DNA of 64,000 bases from Stagnihabitans sp038231395 (lineage in GTDB: Bacteria; Pseudomonadota; Alphaproteobacteria; Rhodobacterales; Rhodobacteraceae). The stretch lies in the NCBI GenBank assembly GCA_038231395.1, contig JBBRLL010000009.1, forward strand, positions 31,923 to 95,922, in the 5' to 3' direction. A model generated the notes under the pieces. It was not told the DNA's origin, searched no databases, and saw nothing but the letters and a program-made list of their open reading frames with translations. This document shows, piece by piece, positions 63,860 through 64,000 of the stretch (within the stretch, counting starts at the first letter, position 1; the number at the start of each line of letters is the position of its first letter). Made by a program: the position numbers and the translations under genes.

Positions 63860-64000
63860 TGACCTGCCCCCCGGAAGTTCCCTCAATCTGATGTAGAGTC
63901 TGCCCAACCCTGAAGGAGCAGACGAATGAGGAAAAGCCGTTTTACCGATGCGCAGATCATCGGGATGATCAAGGAACAAGAGGCCGGTTTGCCGACGGCC
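63860..64000 (+). mobile_element. Left end of an IS3-family insertion sequence
   Basis: Starting near TGACCTGCCCCC at 63860 (probable left inverted repeat) and running to the window edge. It contains the start of an IS3-type transposase OrfA. The exact end and target duplication cannot be seen here because the right end lies outside the window. Confidence 0.72.
63926..64000 (+). CDS. IS3-family transposase OrfA, N-terminal fragment (cut by window edge)
   Basis: 25 residues before the edge: MRKSRFTDAQIIGMIKEQEA followed by GLPTA, the typical beginning of IS3-family OrfA, the helix-turn-helix subunit of the transposase. AAGGAG lies upstream of the ATG. In this family OrfB is made by frameshifting; that part is not in the window. 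Confidence 0.85.
   Translation, partial: MRKSRFTDAQIIGMIKEQEAGLPTA

Overview
This 64-kb window is chromosomal DNA from a high-GC alphaproteobacterium, almost certainly a member of the Rhodobacterales. Several features support this: the order sspB-fumC-DUF4169-ribbon-helix-helix, DUF2484 genes inside the division/cell-wall (dcw) cluster, a soxBDAG heterotetrameric sarcosine oxidase operon, an RNase E with a long acidic insert in its S1 domain, and sites matching the alphaproteobacterial cell-cycle signals CtrA (TTAA-N7-TTAA) and CcrM (GANTC). I do not name a genus. I see no rRNA, tRNA or CRISPR array.

Layout. 1-2.8 kb: the start of an animal-type haem peroxidase (minus, cut by the edge), then a chromate resistance pair (chrB-like, chrA). 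2.9-6.2 kb: SspB adaptor, PmtA-like methyltransferase, fumarase, DUF4169, a small conserved gene behind a CtrA box, and a ribbon-helix-helix protein. 6.2-9.6 kb: a long structured leader and rne. 9.6-13.3 kb: a TusA-like protein diverging from ccdA, then an overlapping membrane serine-hydrolase/cytochrome P450 pair. 13.6-15.5 kb: a corrinoid protein, a DUF1638 protein and a SnoaL-like protein without an obvious methyltransferase partner.

15.4-33.3 kb (minus strand) is the envelope and division block, in transcription order murD-ftsW-murG-murC-[palindrome array]-DUF2484-DUF2484-[Ala-rich gene]-murB-ddl-ftsQ-ftsA-ftsZ, then lpxC, bamD and recN. It starts at murD; the mra/ftsL/ftsI/murE/murF/mraY part is not here. 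33.4-37.6 kb holds a GNAT enzyme, two SDR/epimerase-type dehydrogenases, nrdR and two hypotheticals. 37.6-41.7 kb is dnaG-rpoD, with an unusual run of GANTC sites between them. 41.9-49.6 kb holds a small secreted protein, the soxBDAG operon and a glutamate-type dehydrogenase, suggesting methylated-amine and amino-acid catabolism.

50-54.9 kb is an operon of two VWA-containing TadG-like proteins and two TadE-like pseudopilins, closed by a strong terminator. 55-63.8 kb holds pirin, a small lipoprotein, hom, then a four-gene cassette (an Lgt-like membrane protein, a Tes/MJ0619-type radical SAM enzyme and two small membrane proteins), then glpX and recJ. The window ends inside an IS3-family element.

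The best candidate for an undescribed system is the radical-SAM/Lgt-like cassette at 57865-60655, which looks like a lipid-modifying unit. Other noteworthy points are the GANTC array before rpoD, the alanine-repeat gene and palindrome array inside the dcw cluster, the tetrapeptide-repeat tail of FtsQ, and several short tandem repeats (12, 15 and 16 bp) scattered through the window.
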